12,761 nucleotides of DNA from Candidatus Blautia intestinipullorum. Lineage in GTDB: Bacteria; Bacillota; Clostridia; Lachnospirales; Lachnospiraceae. The notes beneath the pieces are model-generated. The model did not search any database. It had not been told where the DNA came from and was given only the letters and a program-made list of their open reading frames with translations. Shown piece by piece: positions 1 through 7,048 of the stretch (position 1 is its first letter; each line of letters begins with the position of its first letter). The DNA lies in the NCBI GenBank assembly GCA_019120475.1, contig DWVA01000110.1:1-12761 (forward strand), read 5' to 3'. Made by a program: the position numbers and the translations under genes.

Positions 1-56
1 GGTAAGGCAACGGACTCTGACTCCGTCATTTCAAGGTTCGAATCCTTGTAGCCCTG
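1..56 (+). tRNA. tRNA-Gln (CUG anticodon), 3' part only
   Basis: The window opens inside the D-loop of a tRNA. The anticodon stem ACGGA/TCCGT encloses the seven-base loop CTCTGAC, which gives anticodon CTG and therefore glutamine. The T arm CAAGG-TTCGAAT-CCTTG follows, then the 3' acceptor strand TAGCCCT and a G discriminator. No CCA is encoded, because the next bases are TTG, so CCA would be added after transcription. The 5' acceptor strand lies outside the window. A terminator follows at once, so this is probably the last gene of its transcript. Confidence 0.93.
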
Positions 57-60
57 TTGG

Positions 61-89
61 AGAGCACTTCGGAAGAAGTGCTCTTTTTT
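61..89 (+). terminator. Intrinsic terminator after tRNA-Gln
   Basis: A perfect 10-bp stem (AGAGCACTTC with GAAGTGCTCT) closes a GGAA tetraloop and is followed by a run of T. It sits 4 bases after the tRNA 3' end and marks the end of the tRNA transcript. Confidence 0.93.
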
Positions 90-118
90 CTATAAAAAAC
101 TGCGGAGGACATTATTTC

Positions 119-1345
119 ATGATCATAAAACAATATATCAAAGATTTTGAAAAGCTCGGATTTGGAATGTTTGTACATTTCGGGATCTACAGTGTGCTTG
201 GAAAAGGAGAATGGGCGAAGAAACTGCTGGCTATCAGCGATGAAGAGTATTATAAGCTGTGCGATGAATTTCATCCTGTTCCTGACTGGGCGGACAGGCT
301 GGTGACTGCGGCGAAACAGGCGGGATGTAAATATATTACTTTAACCACCAGACACCATGACGGATATTCCCTTTACGACACCTGCGGACTGAATGAGCTG
401 GACGCGCCTCATACCTGCGGCCGTGACCTTGTGAGAGAGTTTGTAGACGCATGCCGCCGTCAGGATATCGTTCCGTTTTTTTATCATACGCTTCTGGACT
501 GGCATGAAGAATCCTATCGCACAGATTTTAAAGAATATCTGAAATATCTGCGGAAAAGCGTAGAGATCCTCTGTACAAATTATGGAAAGATCGGCGGCTT
601 ATGGTTTGACGGAATGTGGGATAAGCTGGATGAGGACTGGGAGGAAGATGCCCTGTACGGATGTATCCGGAAGCATCAGCCCGAGGCTATGATCATCAAT
701 AATACAGGACTCAGCGCCCTGGGAGAGCTGGGACATATTGAACTTGACAGCGTAACCTTTGAGAGAGGAAAGCCCCAGCCTCTGAATATGGAAGGAGCGC
801 CAAAATATGTGGCAAGCGAGATGTGCCAGGTATTTGCCGATCACTGGGGATATGCGGCGCAGGATCTGAATTACAAGTCTCCAGCCGACATGATCCGTGA
901 TCTGGTACTTTGCCGCCGCTTTGGGTCTAATCTTCTGATGAATGTGGGACCGAAGGGAGACGGAACGCTAAGAGAGATGGATGCGGCAATCTACCATCTG
1001 ATGGGAGAATGGATCAAGCTGAACGGAGAAGCCGTTTATGAGCCGCGTCCCTGTGATGTGAAAGTAGAAAATAAAAAAGATGATTTTCTTCTCAGGAAAG
1101 ATAATACTTATTATCTCTTCTGCGACCATCTTCCCATGTCGGTAGATCCCAATGTGGGTCTTGTCCAGGAAGCGGAGTACCGGGATATTTTCTGTCTGGA
1201 TCAGAGGATAAAGAAGATCACCTGGCTGGATAACGGAGAAAAAGTGGACTTTGAACAGAAGGACGGCAGGGTAACGGTAAAGACGGTTCCTTATACATAC
1301 GGCAGGCAGCTTGTGGTCCGTGTGGCAAAAATTGAAACGGCTTGA
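119..1345 (+). CDS. GH29 alpha-L-fucosidase, cytoplasmic
   Basis: A retaining exo-glycosidase predicted to release L-fucose from fucosylated oligosaccharides. GH29 signatures appear in order: FGMFVHFG at residues 15-22, TTRHHDGYSLYDT at 76-88, GGLWFDG at 159-165, where D164 matches the family's catalytic nucleophile, and NLLMNVGP at about 271-278. A beta-rich stretch of roughly 90 residues closes the protein. It has 408 residues and no signal peptide or membrane segment, so it should act on imported substrates. GGAGG lies 10 bases before the ATG. The gene begins only 29 bases after the tRNA terminator. The nearest -10-like box (TATAAA, 91-96) would need a -35 inside the terminator hairpin, so its promoter is unclear. 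Fucosidase assignment is strong; linkage preference, and whether other 6-deoxy or galacto sugars are substrates, cannot be read. Confidence 0.9.
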   Translation: MIIKQYIKDFEKLGFGMFVHFGIYSVLGKGEWAKKLLAISDEEYYKLCDEFHPVPDWADRLVTAAKQAGCKYITLTTRHHDGYSLYDTCGLNELDAPHTCGRDLVREFVDACRRQDIVPFFYHTLLDWHEESYRTDFKEYLKYLRKSVEILCTNYGKIGGLWFDGMWDKLDEDWEEDALYGCIRKHQPEAMIINNTGLSALGELGHIELDSVTFERGKPQPLNMEGAPKYVASEMCQVFADHWGYAAQDLNYKSPADMIRDLVLCRRFGSNLLMNVGPKGDGTLREMDAAIYHLMGEWIKLNGEAVYEPRPCDVKVENKKDDFLLRKDNTYYLFCDHLPMSVDPNVGLVQEAEYRDIFCLDQRIKKITWLDNGEKVDFEQKDGRVTVKTVPYTYGRQLVVRVAKIETA

Positions 1346-1398
1346 TTATTCTTTTTTAATGTGACAAAATAAAAGAAAAGCTGAGAAGAGGGAAGATT

Positions 1399-2109
1399 AT
1401 GGCATATAGTTTTGGCGGCAGAGTCCGCTACAGTGAAATTGGCGAAAACGGGCTTCTTACTCTGCCTGGAATATTAAATTATTTTCAGGACTGCACTATA
1501 TTCCATTCGGAAGATATCGGACTTGGAGTCGGGGTCCTGGAAGAAAGAAAAAGATGCTGGGTGCTTTCCGCCTGGCAGGTGATCGTCAACAGATATCCTG
1601 ACCTGAGCGAAAAAATCAAAATTTCCACCTGGCCCTATGGATTCAGGGGATTTATGGGGATGCGTAATTTTACCATGGATTCGGAAGAGGGGGAGCGTCT
1701 GGCCTACGCAAATACTTACTGGTCTTTTATCAACAGTGAAACAGGACTTCCGGAAAAACTGACGGAGAGAGATATCAGCGGATATAAAAATGAAAAGAAA
1801 CTGGATATGGACTATGCTCCCCGGAAAATCAGCTTGCCTTCCGGTTTTGAAACGGCAGAGCCGTTTTCCGTCCAGAAACATCACCTGGATACCAATCATC
1901 ATGTAAATAATACACAGTATATACAGATGGCGATGGATTACGTTCCGGAAGGCTTCTGCATCAGGCAGATGCGTGCGGAATATAAGCAGCAGGCCAGACT
2001 GAACGATGTGATCATTCCGCAGAAATCTGTAGGACAGGATAAGATTACAGTTCTTCTGAATAATGAAAAGTCAGAGGCTTATGCAGTGGTGGAATTTCTG
2101 AAGGGATAA
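1399..2109 (+). CDS. Acyl-ACP thioesterase (FatA/FatB-like, double hotdog)
   Basis: Predicted cytoplasmic hydrolase that releases free fatty acid from acyl carrier protein. The 236 residues fit the bacterial acyl-ACP thioesterase family, with two tandem hotdog folds. The first carries WQVIVNRYP at about 59-67 and an ISTWPYGFRGFMG segment at 75-87. The second begins near residue 155 and holds the family hallmark HHLDTNHHVNN at 161-171, where D164, N166 and H168 fit the D-x-N-x-H catalytic set of plant FatB enzymes. The position matching the plant catalytic glutamate, just after EYK, appears to be Q197. An AGAGGGA ribosome site precedes the ATG. It lies 53 bases after the fucosidase with no convincing terminator between, so the two may be co-transcribed although they share no obvious pathway. 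Chain-length preference cannot be inferred. Confidence 0.88.
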   Translation: MAYSFGGRVRYSEIGENGLLTLPGILNYFQDCTIFHSEDIGLGVGVLEERKRCWVLSAWQVIVNRYPDLSEKIKISTWPYGFRGFMGMRNFTMDSEEGERLAYANTYWSFINSETGLPEKLTERDISGYKNEKKLDMDYAPRKISLPSGFETAEPFSVQKHHLDTNHHVNNTQYIQMAMDYVPEGFCIRQMRAEYKQQARLNDVIIPQKSVGQDKITVLLNNEKSEAYAVVEFLKG

Positions 2110-2170
2110 CGGACTGCCACTCATAAACGCGCCTGAAACAGAAAAAACGGCTTGCATAGGCCGTATACGC

Positions 2171-2184
2171 TATAATAAAGGAGG
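2171..2184 (+). promoter_or_regulatory. -10-like TATAAT overlapping the leader and RBS of the SDH-family gene
   Basis: TATAAT at 2171-2176 is followed within two bases by a strong AAGGAGG (2178-2184), 9 bases before the ATG at 2194. No good -35 sits 16-18 bases upstream; the nearest match, TTGCAT at 2152-2157, is only 13 bases away. A transcript from here would start at or beyond the ribosome site, so the box may be chance. The ribosome site itself is convincing. Confidence 0.3.
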
Positions 2185-2193
2185 TATGCATCA

Positions 2194-3051
2194 ATGGGGA
2201 AATCGTATCAGAAACAATGGGTAGGGGTGTTTGGAGATCCGGTGGACGACAATCCTACGGTGGTCATGGAGCAGGCTGCTTTTGACTATGCGGAAATACC
2301 GATGGAATATCTTACCATCCAGGTAAAAAGAGGAGATCTGAAAGCCGCTGTGGAAGGGCTGAGGGCAATGAATTTTACGGGAATAAATATTACCATGCCC
2401 CACAAAGGAGAGGTTCTCCAGTATCTGGATCAGATATCTGAAAGCGCAAGAACAATGGGAGCTGTGAATACCGTTTACTGGAAGGACGGAAAGCTGACAG
2501 GCGAAAATACTGACGGAAAAGGTTTTCTGAAAAGCCTTCAGGACGGAAACGTATCAATAAAGGGAAAGAAAGCCTTTATCCTGGGAGCAGGCGGAGCCGC
2601 CAGAGCCATTGCGGTAGAGCTTGCGGGAGCAGGAATCGCTTCCATCTCTGTCGCGAACAGAAATGAAGAGCATGGACAGACCCTTGTTAAGATCATCAAC
2701 GAAAAAACCGCGGCAGAGGGAAGATTTGTACTATGGAACACTACCCTTTCTATTCCGGAGGATACGGATATTCTGGTAAACGCGACGCCTGTTGGATTTA
2801 CAGATGAAAAGAAACCTGACATTGATTATGACAGTCTGAAAGAGGGAATGAACGTCTGCGATGTAATACCGAACAAAGCCTGGACGCCGTTCCTTCTGGA
2901 AGCGAAAAACAGAGGGCTTCGTACCTTTAACGGACTGCAGATGCTTGTGAACCAGGGAGCCGTGGCATATGAACTGTGGACAGGCCGTCCGGCTCCGGTG
3001 GAAGTAATGCGCAAAGCGATGGAAAAGGAGTACGGCGTTATACTGCCCTGA
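2194..3051 (+). CDS. Shikimate dehydrogenase-family oxidoreductase (AroE-like, atypical substrate site)
   Basis: NAD(P)-dependent dehydrogenase of the shikimate/quinate family, 285 residues, near-standard length. The N-terminal substrate domain has INITMPHKG at 64-72 with the catalytic lysine K71, and the catalytic aspartate D107 in ENTDGKGF. The Rossmann domain has the loop GAGGAAR at 131-137 and ANRN at 154-157; the NR pair is typical of NADP-preferring members. The C-terminal FNGLQMLVNQGA keeps the substrate-binding glutamine, Q254. The N-terminal motif, usually G-x-P-x-x-H-S-x-S-P, instead reads GDPVDDNPTVV at 14-24, so both shikimate-carboxylate-binding serines are missing. It may be a paralogue working on a quinate-like or other polyol acid rather than the biosynthetic AroE. 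The start is set by AAGGAGG 9 bases upstream. Confidence 0.85.
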   Translation: MGKSYQKQWVGVFGDPVDDNPTVVMEQAAFDYAEIPMEYLTIQVKRGDLKAAVEGLRAMNFTGINITMPHKGEVLQYLDQISESARTMGAVNTVYWKDGKLTGENTDGKGFLKSLQDGNVSIKGKKAFILGAGGAARAIAVELAGAGIASISVANRNEEHGQTLVKIINEKTAAEGRFVLWNTTLSIPEDTDILVNATPVGFTDEKKPDIDYDSLKEGMNVCDVIPNKAWTPFLLEAKNRGLRTFNGLQMLVNQGAVAYELWTGRPAPVEVMRKAMEKEYGVILP

Positions 3052-3141
3052 GAAGGGAGAAAGGATTGTCAATTTCGCAGATTGTTCAAATAGAAAAAAA
3101 AATTTTTTTATTTGTGTATCGTTTTTTCGACAAAAAGGTGC

Positions 3142-3170
3142 TTGAGGACATCTGGAGAATCCTGTATAAT
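3142..3170 (+). promoter_or_regulatory. Sigma-A-type promoter for the LacI-family gene
   Basis: TTGAGG (3142-3147) and TATAAT (3165-3170) are separated by 17 bases, about 43 bases before the LacI-family ATG. The 161-base gap between the SDH-family and LacI genes is otherwise AT-rich. It holds an A9T7 tract at 3094-3109 and a direct repeat of GATTGT at 3064 and 3080, and shows no GC-rich terminator. Confidence 0.7.
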
Positions 3171-3212
3171 TTTTTTAAAGAAAAAAATTATTTGTTATGA
3201 AAAGGTAGTAAC

Positions 3213-4289
3213 ATGAGCGGGATCAAGGATGTGGCAAAAAGAGCCGAGGTTTCAATATCAACGGTGTCTAATGTATTGAATAAAACAAAATATGTAAGTC
3301 CTGAACTGGTAAAGCGAGTAAACCAGGCTGTGGAGGAGCTTTCTTACGAGGTGAATCCTATTGCCCGCAGCATGAAAAACAAAGGGACAGGGCTGATCGG
3401 CGTTATTACGGAGGATTTATGCGGAGTTTTCTATCCATATGTCATTCGTGGGATTAATTCAGTAGCGGTAGAAAAAGGCTATCAGCTTCTGATCTGTGAC
3501 GCTCAGGGAACATATGGAAGCCAGATAAAGAGGGAAAGAGAACTTTTCCGGCGTCTGATATCCAACAGAGTGGACGGCATTATTTTTGCCTCCACTGTGT
3601 CGGCGGAAAACCAGGAGGAGTATTTCCGTGAGCTGCTTAAGGAAGCCAACCGGTATAAAAGAACGCCTCTGATCAGTATGGAAAGAGATTTTACCAGTGT
3701 GGGAATTGATTCGGTATATTTTGATTCTTATGGAAACGCAAAAAAAGCAGTTCAGCATCTTATCGAATGTGGCTGTAGGAAAATCTGTCATATAACGGGA
3801 GCGCAGGATCTGGAGATTGCCCGGGATCGTGTCAGAGGATATAAAGACTGCATGGACGAGAATCATCTTCCGTACGATAAGGACATGATCGCAACAGGCG
3901 ATTATAGTCATCAGAGCGGATATACGGCAATGAAAAAGCTTTTGGAGCAGGTGCCGGATATGGACGGAGTTTTTTGCGGAAACGATCAGATGGCTATTGG
4001 AGCACTGAAAGCGATCAAGGAAACGGGAAAAAGAATACCGGAAGATATTAAGATAATGGCTTACGACGATGTATTCCTTTCCAGTGTGGTAGAGCCGTCT
4101 CTTTCAACAATTCATATCCGTAAACGTCATACGGGAATAAAAGCGGCGGAAATCCTTTTCCACCGGCTTGAAAATCCGGAGGATGACAGTGACGTGCCGA
4201 TAGGAATAAAAATGGATGCGAATCTTGTAATACGGCAGTCTACGATCGGAAAAGGGGAAACTGAAGACTGGAGTCTGATAGACTGGTAA
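3213..4289 (+). CDS. LacI/GalR-family transcriptional regulator
   Basis: Sugar-responsive DNA-binding regulator, 358 residues, somewhat longer than the usual 330-345. The N-terminal helix-turn-helix spans about residues 4-23 (IKDVAKRAEVSISTVSNVLN). The hinge helix follows at about 45-56 (YEVNPIARSMKN). The periplasmic-binding-protein-like effector domain starts at GLIGVI and contains the typical GNDQMAIGAL at 256-265 and AYDD at 283-286. An AAAGG ribosome site lies 7 bases before the ATG. It has its own promoter, lies downstream of and in the same direction as the SDH-family gene, and converges on the sensor kinase gene. The target genes and ligand are not evident. Candidates are the upstream fucosidase block and the sugar operon beyond the two-component genes, but no LacI-type operator palindrome was convincing in either place. 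Confidence 0.92.
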   Translation: MSGIKDVAKRAEVSISTVSNVLNKTKYVSPELVKRVNQAVEELSYEVNPIARSMKNKGTGLIGVITEDLCGVFYPYVIRGINSVAVEKGYQLLICDAQGTYGSQIKRERELFRRLISNRVDGIIFASTVSAENQEEYFRELLKEANRYKRTPLISMERDFTSVGIDSVYFDSYGNAKKAVQHLIECGCRKICHITGAQDLEIARDRVRGYKDCMDENHLPYDKDMIATGDYSHQSGYTAMKKLLEQVPDMDGVFCGNDQMAIGALKAIKETGKRIPEDIKIMAYDDVFLSSVVEPSLSTIHIRKRHTGIKAAEILFHRLENPEDDSDVPIGIKMDANLVIRQSTIGKGETEDWSLIDW

Positions 4290-4292
4290 GAC

Positions 4293-4325
4293 AGAGGGGC
4301 GATAAGCCCCTCTTAACTTTTAGTT
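4293..4325 (+). terminator. Hairpin terminator between convergent LacI and kinase genes
   Basis: A perfect 8-bp stem, AGAGGGGC with GCCCCTCT, and a GATAA loop (4293-4313), followed by a T-rich stretch interrupted by AAC and AG. It begins 3 bases after the LacI stop and ends before the kinase stop. The T tract is better on the + strand. On the minus strand the hairpin could still protect or end the kinase transcript. Confidence 0.75.
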
Positions 4326-6050
4326 TTACTGAAGGGGAAGATGAAAAATTACAGTTGTACCCTTCTGAGGAGCAGAAAGAATCTTCATGTATGCTGTGGT
4401 TCCATAAAACAGTTTTAAACGTTCCTTTACGTTATTCAGGCCGATGGAATGAGAGGGATTTTTCTGTTCTTCCCGGCAGTGGTATATGTTTTCCAGATGA
4501 TTTCCGGAGATACCGATTCCATTGTCTTTCAGTGAGCAGATCAGGACATTTTGCCTTTTTCTGATTGTAATCCATATATGAGGATTTGTGCTGCTTTCTT
4601 TAAAACCATGAAGAATAGAGTTTTCTATAATGGGCTGAAAAAGCATTTTCAGAATACGGCATTCATATACATTCTCTCTGGCATAAATATCTAATGCAAT
4701 TTTCTGAGGGATGTGAAGCTGCATTACTTGAAGATATTCCTGTAAATATTCCAGCTCCTTACGAATTGTAAAATAATCGTCCCCCGTTTTTAAAGTCTTT
4801 TCCAGAAGTCTTCCGAAAGAGGAAATTGTATTGGCAACGTCTGTATCTTTGTTCAGAAGAGCCATCCATTTAATATTATTCAGCGTATTAAACATCAGAT
4901 GAGGATTAATCTGAGACTGAAGAATCATATATCGGAATTTTTCCTTTTCATTTTCCTGTTCCAGAAGTTTCTGCTGTTGTGTTTGTGTACGTTCAAAAAG
5001 GATAGCCAGCTTTTTTGTCATGTGATTAAAGCTGTTGCCCAGATCTGTCAGTTCATCGGCAGAACGGCTGTAAAACCGGCAGGAAAAATCACCCTTTTCT
5101 ACCCGTATCATCAAATCTTTAAGTGTGCGTATAGGTTTTAGAAAAGAATGAAGGATTACAAGAACAGCAGCAATCAGACTCATAGCTACCAGAATGTCAA
5201 TTCTGAGAAAGAGACTGCTGTAGGATACTTCCTGATACAGCACCTTTTTGGGTATCATGGAAATAAAATTCCATCCGTTATAAAGAGTACTGGACAGAAT
5301 ATAATTATCTGAAGGATCTTGCAGATAAGAATCGTAGGGCTGTCCTATCAGATCCTTGTCTTCTGCGGAAATAATTATTCCTTCAGAATCACACAGAAGA
5401 TGTATACTTTCTTCATAAAGGGTAGAAGACTGAAGAATCCGGAACAGTTTCTCCTCATCTACAATAAGGATTGCTTTGCCCAGATATTGCTTTTTATAAT
5501 TTCTTATATTTTTTCCGATACAGAGAACCTTCTTATCGGAATCGCTTCCAAGTTCTTTCATTGAGCTTGAAAAATATGTATAATTGAGATCATTTTCTTC
5601 TATTTGATCAAGATATTGCTTCGTCTGATCCACATTCCATACAGAGGGATCATTAATGTAATAAGTGCTGTATGTACTGCCTTCTTTATCCAGAATCAGA
5701 AAATCTACAGAACAGTAAAAAACATATCTCTGGTACTGTGAGGTAAGGTTATCAATATAGATAGTTGCCTTGAGTTCATCATTAAAAGTTGTTTTCTTCA
5801 TTTCCAAAGCCTTGTACAGAGCAGAATCTGTGGAGAGAATATTCAGCGTTACCCCCATTTCCCGCATAAGTGTTTTTAAAGTATTATCTACATTTACTAC
5901 AGCGTTTTGAAACGCAAAATCTGTATTTTTTAAAAGTTGTTTTTCCAGTTGGAGCTGGAGTACAATATTGATTGCCATTACAGGGATAATGACAAAAAGA
6001 AGGATACAGAGAGTGATCTTGCTCTGAAGACTGTGAAAATATTTTTTCAT
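4326..6050 (-). CDS. Membrane sensor histidine kinase, YesM type
   Basis: 574-residue two-component sensor, probably of an extracellular carbohydrate. TM1 is at about residues 12-32. The extracellular region of about 240 residues (about 35-278) is consistent with a dCache-type ligand domain. TM2 is at about 281-304. A HAMP linker follows (about 303-355), then a short glutamine-rich helix at about 355-372. The His-kinase domain has QINPHLMFNTLNNI at 380-393, with H384 the likely phospho-acceptor. The ATPase domain shows the N box QPIIENSILHG (472-482), DNGIGI (509-514) and GLNNVKERL (537-545). All catalytic boxes look intact. The ATG overlaps the stop of the upstream response regulator by 4 bases, indicating translational coupling, and GGGAGG lies just upstream. 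The partner is the adjacent AraC-type regulator. The natural ligand is unknown. Confidence 0.93.
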   Translation of the reverse strand: MKKYFHSLQSKITLCILLFVIIPVMAINIVLQLQLEKQLLKNTDFAFQNAVVNVDNTLKTLMREMGVTLNILSTDSALYKALEMKKTTFNDELKATIYIDNLTSQYQRYVFYCSVDFLILDKEGSTYSTYYINDPSVWNVDQTKQYLDQIEENDLNYTYFSSSMKELGSDSDKKVLCIGKNIRNYKKQYLGKAILIVDEEKLFRILQSSTLYEESIHLLCDSEGIIISAEDKDLIGQPYDSYLQDPSDNYILSSTLYNGWNFISMIPKKVLYQEVSYSSLFLRIDILVAMSLIAAVLVILHSFLKPIRTLKDLMIRVEKGDFSCRFYSRSADELTDLGNSFNHMTKKLAILFERTQTQQQKLLEQENEKEKFRYMILQSQINPHLMFNTLNNIKWMALLNKDTDVANTISSFGRLLEKTLKTGDDYFTIRKELEYLQEYLQVMQLHIPQKIALDIYARENVYECRILKMLFQPIIENSILHGFKESSTNPHIWITIRKRQNVLICSLKDNGIGISGNHLENIYHCREEQKNPSHSIGLNNVKERLKLFYGTTAYMKILSAPQKGTTVIFHLPLQ

Positions 6051-6805
6051 GAAGTACCTCCCTGTCTGTAATGGTTCGGCGGCATACCGGTAAATTTTTT
6101 AAATACTTTGCAGAAATAGCCTGTATCGCTGAAACCTGTCATTTCTGCAATTTCCGCGATTGTATATCTTTTATCCGCGTGTAGAAGTTCTTTGGCTTTG
6201 GCGATACGCTGGTTTGTCAGATAGTCGCTGAAAGAATGACCGGTTTCTTTCTGAAAAAGATAGCTCAGATGATTTTTGCTCATATGAATGTGAGAAGCCA
6301 CATCTGATAAAGAAAGATTATCCTGATAATGAATTTCTATATACCTTAAAGCATCTGCTATATCGGAACGTATCTTTCTGTGATCCTGTATGTTTGGTAC
6401 AGAATGGACAGAAGCGGTATCCTGTTCCGATAGGATTTTCTGAGATACATCCCGAATAACTTCTGAAATTTCATCAGGAGTGGCGGAAAGCTTGAGGATA
6501 TAATCACGCACTCCTTTTTTGAATGCGTCCCGCACATAATTATAATCTTCATGACAACTCAAAATAATAATATTTGTTCTTATATTCAGCTCCTCCAGTT
6601 TTTGGATAAGTTCCATTCCACTCATTTCCGGCATAATCATATCAAGAAGAACAATATCAGGAGCTTTCTGCTGAATGATTTCCAGAGCTTCTCGTCCGTT
6701 GGCGGCTTCACCGATAAGAGTAAGATGCAGGCCTTTCCAGTTTATACAGTTTATGAGTCCTGTTCGGACAATAAATTCATCATCTACAATTAAGACTTTC
6801 AGCAT
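6047..6805 (-). CDS. Response regulator with AraC-type DNA-binding domain, YesN type
   Basis: 252-residue cytoplasmic response regulator. The receiver domain (about 1-120) has the acidic pair D8/D9, phospho-acceptor D55 in LLDMIMP, S83 at the switch position and K105. After a linker of about 30 residues comes an AraC/XylS double helix-turn-helix domain at about 150-248, ending in the family signature GYFCKVFKKFTGMPPNHYR at 229-247. At 252 residues it is a short YesN, without the long middle region found in many homologues. AAAGGAG lies just upstream of the start. It heads the minus-strand operon and is divergent from the solute-binding protein gene, so that operon is its most likely target. 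Confidence 0.93.
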   Translation of the reverse strand: MLKVLIVDDEFIVRTGLINCINWKGLHLTLIGEAANGREALEIIQQKAPDIVLLDMIMPEMSGMELIQKLEELNIRTNIIILSCHEDYNYVRDAFKKGVRDYILKLSATPDEISEVIRDVSQKILSEQDTASVHSVPNIQDHRKIRSDIADALRYIEIHYQDNLSLSDVASHIHMSKNHLSYLFQKETGHSFSDYLTNQRIAKAKELLHADKRYTIAEIAEMTGFSDTGYFCKVFKKFTGMPPNHYRQGGTS

Positions 6806-7048
6806 AAATAAACTCCTTTTAATACAGAAAAAGGTTTTATGGAATATACATATTATACAATATTTTTAGAATGTTTAACAACAAATACAAAAAGAACGTA
6901 ATATTTTACCATTTTTTCATGATTTTTTCCAAAGATTGGTGGAAATCCATATTATTTTACAATTTTGGCATAGATATATTCATTGTAGGAAAATAAAAAA
7001 TATGTGAGAATAATTTTACCAAATAACAAGAGAAAAGGAGGAAAAAGA
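6806..7048. promoter_or_regulatory. Divergent regulatory region between two-component and ABC operons
   Basis: A 243-base AT-rich gap with no gene. Beside the minus-strand promoter it holds an inverted repeat centred near 6935 (TTTCCA at 6926-6931 with TGGAAA at 6940-6945, and nested within it CCAA-AGA-TTGG at 6929-6939). It also holds three copies of ATTTTAC followed by C or A at 6903-6910, 6954-6961 and 7013-7020. These are candidate binding sites for the AraC-type response regulator. The + strand promoter is not clear: TTGGCA at 6965-6970 and TATATT at 6975-6980 exist but are not correctly paired, as expected for an activator-dependent promoter. Confidence 0.6.
6852..6881 (-). promoter_or_regulatory. 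Promoter of the two-component operon
   Basis: On the minus strand TTGTTA (6881-6876) and a perfect TATAAT (6857-6852) are separated by 18 bases. This lies about 46 bases upstream of the response regulator start at 6805, with its AAAGGAG ribosome site in between. Confidence 0.62.

Noticed and set aside
1474..1902. 142-codon minus-strand open frame opposite the thioesterase
   Set aside because: Antisense shadow with no domain and no ribosome site.
2152..2176. TTGCAT and TATAAT considered as a full promoter for the SDH-family gene
   Set aside because: The spacer is only 13 bases and the start point would fall in the ribosome site.
3094..3109. A9T7 tract considered as a terminator after the SDH-family gene
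   Set aside because: An A/T-only stem without loop or GC content is not a credible intrinsic terminator; more likely a bent or upstream promoter element.
2976..3200. A 74-codon + strand open frame over the end of the SDH-family gene and the following gap
   Set aside because: It overlaps the real gene in another frame, its start has no ribosome site, and its tail is low-complexity AT-rich sequence covering the promoter.
7004..7048. Upstream ATG extension of the solute-binding protein
   Set aside because: The added residues contain the AGGAGG ribosome site and come before a complete signal peptide start (MKKRWKK), so initiation at 7049 is far more likely.
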